From positions 1,364,001 through 1,428,000 of the forward strand of contig JADFUC010001995.1 in the NCBI GenBank assembly GCA_019722365.1: DNA of 64,000 bases, written 5' to 3'. The DNA comes from Lithospermum erythrorhizon. Its lineage: Eukaryota; Streptophyta; Magnoliopsida; Boraginales; Boraginaceae. A program made the translations under genes and the position numbers. Positions 60,575 to 64,000 of this stretch are shown here, piece after piece. Position 1 is the first letter of the stretch; each line of letters starts with the position of its first letter. The notes under the pieces were generated by a model, which was not told the DNA's origin, did no database searches, and was given only the letters and a program-made list of their open reading frames with translations.

Positions 60575-60933
60575 TTTGAAAGATGTGTGATCGAATGAGT
60601 CATTTTGAAACATGCGTGATCGAATGGTGAATGTTTTGAAACATGTGTGATCGAGTTTGCCATTAACCCAATATAAAAATAAATATTTGCCCCAAAATTT
60701 TATTCAAATTGAAAAAAAAATCTAAAAAATAAGTTTGGACAATTTTATCCCTGGAACTATCATGTACCACACATCATCATGAGGCCAAAAAAGTCAAACT
60801 TAACGTTGGTTATAACGGAAGTACCAATTGAGATAATTTTTGAAACATATGTGATCGAATGAGTCATTTTGAAGCATGAGTGATCAAGTAATGAACGCTT
60901 TAAAACATGCATGTTCGAACAGACCATTAACCC
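60575..60933. repeat. Two 95-base repeats built of TTTGAAACATGTGTGATCGA units
   Basis: The copies at 60575-60669 and 60839-60933 align throughout, each holding three units of the shape TTTGAAACATG-x-GTGATCGAA and each ending ATTAACCC. Reverse-complement units (CGATCACACATGTTTCAAA, CGATCATACATGTTTTCAA) occur at 58947-59040, giving an inverted arrangement. Confidence 0.85.
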
Positions 60934-61004
60934 TAAAACATTAATATGATAAAAACTAACTATGTGAACTGGATATATTGAAGGAGTTTTGAGTCACAAT
61001 TTAG

Positions 61005-61887
61005 TAGGGGTGTGTACGGATCGGTTCGGTTCGATTTTGAGTCAAAACTAGAACCGAACTCATTTCTGCCGTTTCTTTCAAAGGCCGAATCCTAAATCGT
61101 CCGGTTCGACCGCTTTCATCGTTCCGTTCGGTTAAGTTTCGTTTTGAGACAATTTTGGAGCTTCATCGCTCAACTCAAAATTGCTCCCAAGACTGCATCT
61201 AATCCATATAATTCCAATGAACTCCCTTTAAGATTACTTATATATTCTACATACACATTCAACACACACCACCTCTTTTATTATCTTGTATCTCCTATAT
61301 TTAGTTTTAAAAATTTATATATATCTTATTCCATTATAACAGACGATTTAATGTTTAATCTAAATTACCTTTCAAGACACGCAAATACAAGGCTGCCTCC
61401 TCCAAATGGGGGCCGTATTCCAAGTCATAAAAATAATTTTGTTTAAACAGGAGGGGACCCTTGTCTAAAAATAAAGCATCACCTACATAAAAAATAAGAA
61501 GAGAATCACTACTAAGATGACTCGAACTTGCACACATTCGCTTTTTGCACCATTTTCATTACCAATTAAGCTATAACTTCATTTACAATTCACATGATAT
61601 ATAAAATATTAGGGGACCCTTTGGATTTGGGGCCCTGTTCGAAAAACCATTTTAATTACATCATAGACGCAAATACTACAAACATCTCGAAGCGATAATA
61701 AATGAAAATTAAGAAATCTACATAAAATTTAGAAATCGGTCATCGGCTCGCCTGTTTATTTCAAAGCGAATCCTAAATTAGTTCGGTTCTCTCCGAACCT
61801 AAATCGGTTTGATTCCAAAATTTTCGCGATTACTTTCTGCCTCGGCCGGGTCCTGCTCCGCCAATTTCCTGATTTTGTACACACCTA
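61005..61887. mobile_element. hAT-type non-autonomous transposon with 8-bp target duplication
   Basis: The element starts TAGGGGTGTGTACGGATCGG and ends TTTTGTACACACCTA, terminal inverted repeats of about 13 bases. It is flanked on both sides by the identical octamer CAATTTAG (60997-61004 and 61888-61895). Eight-base duplications are the hallmark of hAT superfamily insertion. Subterminal regions are rich in CGGTTCGGTTCG words. It carries no transposase; a SINE-like repeat is nested within it. Confidence 0.9.
61440..61640 (-). repeat. SINE-like repeat nested in the hAT element, copy 2 of the 8640-8830 family
   Basis: On the minus strand TAGCTTAATTGGTAATGA (box A-like) is followed by GTGCAAGTTCGAGTCATC (box B-like), the internal promoter of tRNA-derived SINEs. 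ACTCGAACT and ATATAAAATATTAGG blocks match the copy near 8.7 kb. Confidence 0.65.
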
Positions 61888-61895
61888 CAATTTAG

Positions 61896-62319
61896 GACCG
61901 AATTCAGTTCGCTAGCAACGGGCAAGTCGAGTCCCGTGTAACCATATTTGTCAACAACACTAATAAACTAAACGTGAAAGTTTCATTGGAGAAATTAGAT
62001 GTTAATATAACCTTAATGTAATAATGAACCCCGCCCCACGCCCCCACCCAACAACTGACCATGAAATTCATTGGCGATACAAGCACACAATTGGTCGTCC
62101 TCCGAATTTGATAAATCAAAGTTGTCAGTCATTGGAAAATGTTGCTGTTGACAATGTTCCATAGTATTGTGATGTTATTACAATCCAATCAAATCGTGTT
62201 ATCAATATCAAATCAACTCAAATCAAATCACAGTACTAGTCAACTCTATCAACAATAATATTCTAAAGAAGTACAAAATCTGTGGTGTGACGAGAAATTT
62301 TGCGCTAAACCACTTCAAT
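61896..62319. other. Short intergenic stretch
   Basis: No gene or clear repeat is recognised here. A run of AATC/ATCAA words lies at 62175-62235. Confidence 0.45.
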
Positions 62320-62450
62320 ACGGTATCATGTCACTCTGGCGTGATTCAAACCTGTCTACACCGCACGTAAGAGGCTACGTCAGGCCGGTACTTAGCACTC
62401 GCCTCCTTACCAACCGAGCTACGCGCAAAACCAAGATAAGTAAGAAACTT
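62320..62450 (-). repeat. tRNA-like SINE head
   Basis: On the minus strand GTAGCTCGGTTGGTAAGG (box A-like) and GGTTTGAATCACGCC (box B-like) occur in tRNA order with about 40 bases between. The intervening bases do not form a convincing tRNA cloverleaf, so a SINE rather than a tRNA gene is favoured. Confidence 0.6.
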
Positions 62451-62604
62451 TTTATAATGACGGCCCCAATGCTAAAGATGCCCCCATACCCTAAACTAAC
62501 GGCTTTGCAGGCATACGCTTCACGAGTTGATAGAAATGACATCACTACGGGGGGGCATCCAGGCAACCGCATCGACGCATTTCTTACCAACTTGCCAATG
62601 TGAG

Positions 62605-62715
62605 AATTAAAGTTTTCATTATCGGTCTGGGCAAGACTCGATCCCGAGACCTTTATCAGCGTATGTCACTGGCTAAACCACTAGGGCAAATGCCTTGGAC
62701 TAAAACTAAGATAGA
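62605..62715 (-). repeat. Second tRNA-like SINE head
   Basis: On the minus strand CCCTAGTGGTTTAGCCAGTG (box A-like) is followed by GGTCTCGGGATCGAGTC (box B-like). It is close to, but different in sequence from, the copy at 62320-62450, so two SINE families or diverged copies are present. Confidence 0.6.
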
Positions 62716-64000
62716 GTAAACTTTTTATAACACCGGCCCCATCAGAAGATTTAATCTACCCAAAAACTCCGAATAATTTTTTAGGGAGACACAATTCCGC
62801 TTGTGCCGAGATTCGGTCCTTAAACCTCAAAATTATCTCTAATCGTTATGCTGTAAGACAAGCCTTCATGTATTTGATTCTCAATTTTTTTCAAACTCCA
62901 TATGTTGTAAATTATTCAAATTTTTCATAATACACAACGGATTAATTAACATATATATTATATATATGTGTAAATTTATTATTAATGTATTATTTATATT
63001 TATAGAGCCATCAAGTAGTTCATATGATCCAAATACTTAAAAGTTAAAATAGAACCATCGCTATGAAGTTATTATTGATAATGAAATACTACTAATAAAA
63101 CTATAGCATGAATAGTTTGAGACTTTTGAGGGAAACATAATTGGTCTAGACAACTGACAAATGGTGAATAGTATGGAGCAGACTCTGCAAGTTTTTTTTC
63201 CCGAAAACAAACGTAGGAAAAAATGATGTCGTTTTTTTCAAACAGGTCCTTCCTATTCAAAACGGCTGGCTACACATGTTAATATATATGGGTATTGTTA
63301 AAAACTAGAACTCATAATTTTGAGTGACGAATGACGATTCGTGACGATGAAGTTTCAAAAGTTATAATAACGTAGTGATGTGGTGACATAATAACCTTGA
63401 GTATGTCACGATTCATTAGTTTAATATCAATAATATGAAATGTTAAAATAAAATGAAAATTTATAATACTAACTCATTAACTCTTTTATTCTATAAAATA
63501 AACTACTTTAATATATTAATAAATTTAGTTACACAAAATTAACTAAAACTAAAAAAATTAAATCAAATGAAATTATGCATAACTTTAAGTAAACTTTTTA
63601 AATATAATATTAGGCATAACTAAGTGAATTAAAAATATATATTAAATTGTAATTATATAACTTAAATAATTAATATTAAACTTAAATAATTATATGTAAC
63701 TTACTTGAAATTTTAAAACTATTACTAAGTTGAATATTTTTGTATATATTAAATTTATTCAATCATCATCTTTAAAGTTAGTAGATGGGTAAATTAATGG
63801 AAGAAGATAACTTTTATCAATAAAATTAAAAATAATATAACAAAATTTAATTTATTATTTAAAAATTGTAGCAATATCATTTGGTTGTTGATATACAATA
63901 TGCAACCAGCCCATGACCCAATCCGTAATTTAAATAATCAACCATCACTACATATCTATTATGTTAAAACTATAATCCATATTCAAAATGACCTAGCCTA
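62716..64000. other. AT-rich terminal stretch, nothing recognised
   Basis: No supported gene; the frame 63072-63260 has no recognisable feature. From 63300 the sequence is almost wholly A and T with short reiterated AATTAAAT words. Confidence 0.5.

Larger units (their letters stand above)
58471..61004. other. Repeat-rich spacer with GATCGA-type motif clusters
   Basis: No gene supported. A region of repeated GACTTGAAAAGACT-like words lies at 58760-58870. Motif clusters at 58947-59040 and 60575-60933 enclose about 1.5 kb. Within that, ACGATACTCGCACTTTATC at about 60238 resembles a phrase common near the LTR ends of plant gypsy elements, so an old LTR fragment is possible. Confidence 0.5.

Noticed and set aside
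62320..62715. Possible functional tRNA genes
   Set aside because: Box A and B are present, but paired stems of a cloverleaf could not be built from the sequence by eye.
1..64000. CRISPR arrays, bacterial operons, phage or plasmid modules, biosynthetic gene cluster
   Set aside because: Nothing of the kind is present; the window is plant nuclear DNA with dispersed single genes and transposons.

Overview
The window is nuclear DNA of a flowering plant, most likely a eudicot. The evidence is AT-rich intergenic sequence, genes split by GT..AG introns, plant-type gene families (PPR, CYP86A, PMEI, plant ARID/ELM2/SANT, DNA2/JHS1), Ty1/copia and Ty3/gypsy retrotransposons, and many SINE-like and MITE repeats. 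I could not fix the species.

Layout. 1-496 (-): start of a PPR gene running off the left edge. 2771-5212 (+): two-exon ARID-ELM2-SANT nuclear protein. 6888-15386 (+): six-exon ubiquitin-conjugating enzyme E2 whose last intron holds a copia retrotransposon (8896-14060, minus). 15387-22265: repeat-bearing, gene-free stretch. 22266-23766 (+): CYP86A fatty-acid omega-hydroxylase gene with a broken frame. 24770-36843 (-): very long DNA2/JHS1 nuclease-helicase gene, 33 exons traced, whose helicase P-loop is missing from the sequence. 38353-46822 (+): gypsy retrotransposon with both LTRs, primer site, protease and reverse-transcriptase traces. 47190-47509 (+): last exon of a uL18-family ribosomal protein gene with two internal losses. 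49433-50368 (+): single-exon plant protein of unknown function. 54624-56561 (+): mitochondrial acyl carrier protein. 57880-58470 (-): secreted PMEI/invertase-inhibitor-like protein. 58.5-64 kb: repeats, including a complete hAT-type element with an 8-bp target duplication (61005-61887).

The genes are ordinary housekeeping or plant-specific genes that do not form one pathway, and I see no gene cluster or new defence-like system. The most striking property is patchy: islands around 8.3-14.1, 22.5-23.6, 25.9-26.2 and 38.5-43.2 kb keep recognisable protein motifs but carry many short insertions, deletions and substitutions, while adjacent exons of the same genes are perfect. In single-copy genes this looks more like uncorrected sequence or gap-filled assembly than gene death, but real decay cannot be excluded from sequence alone.
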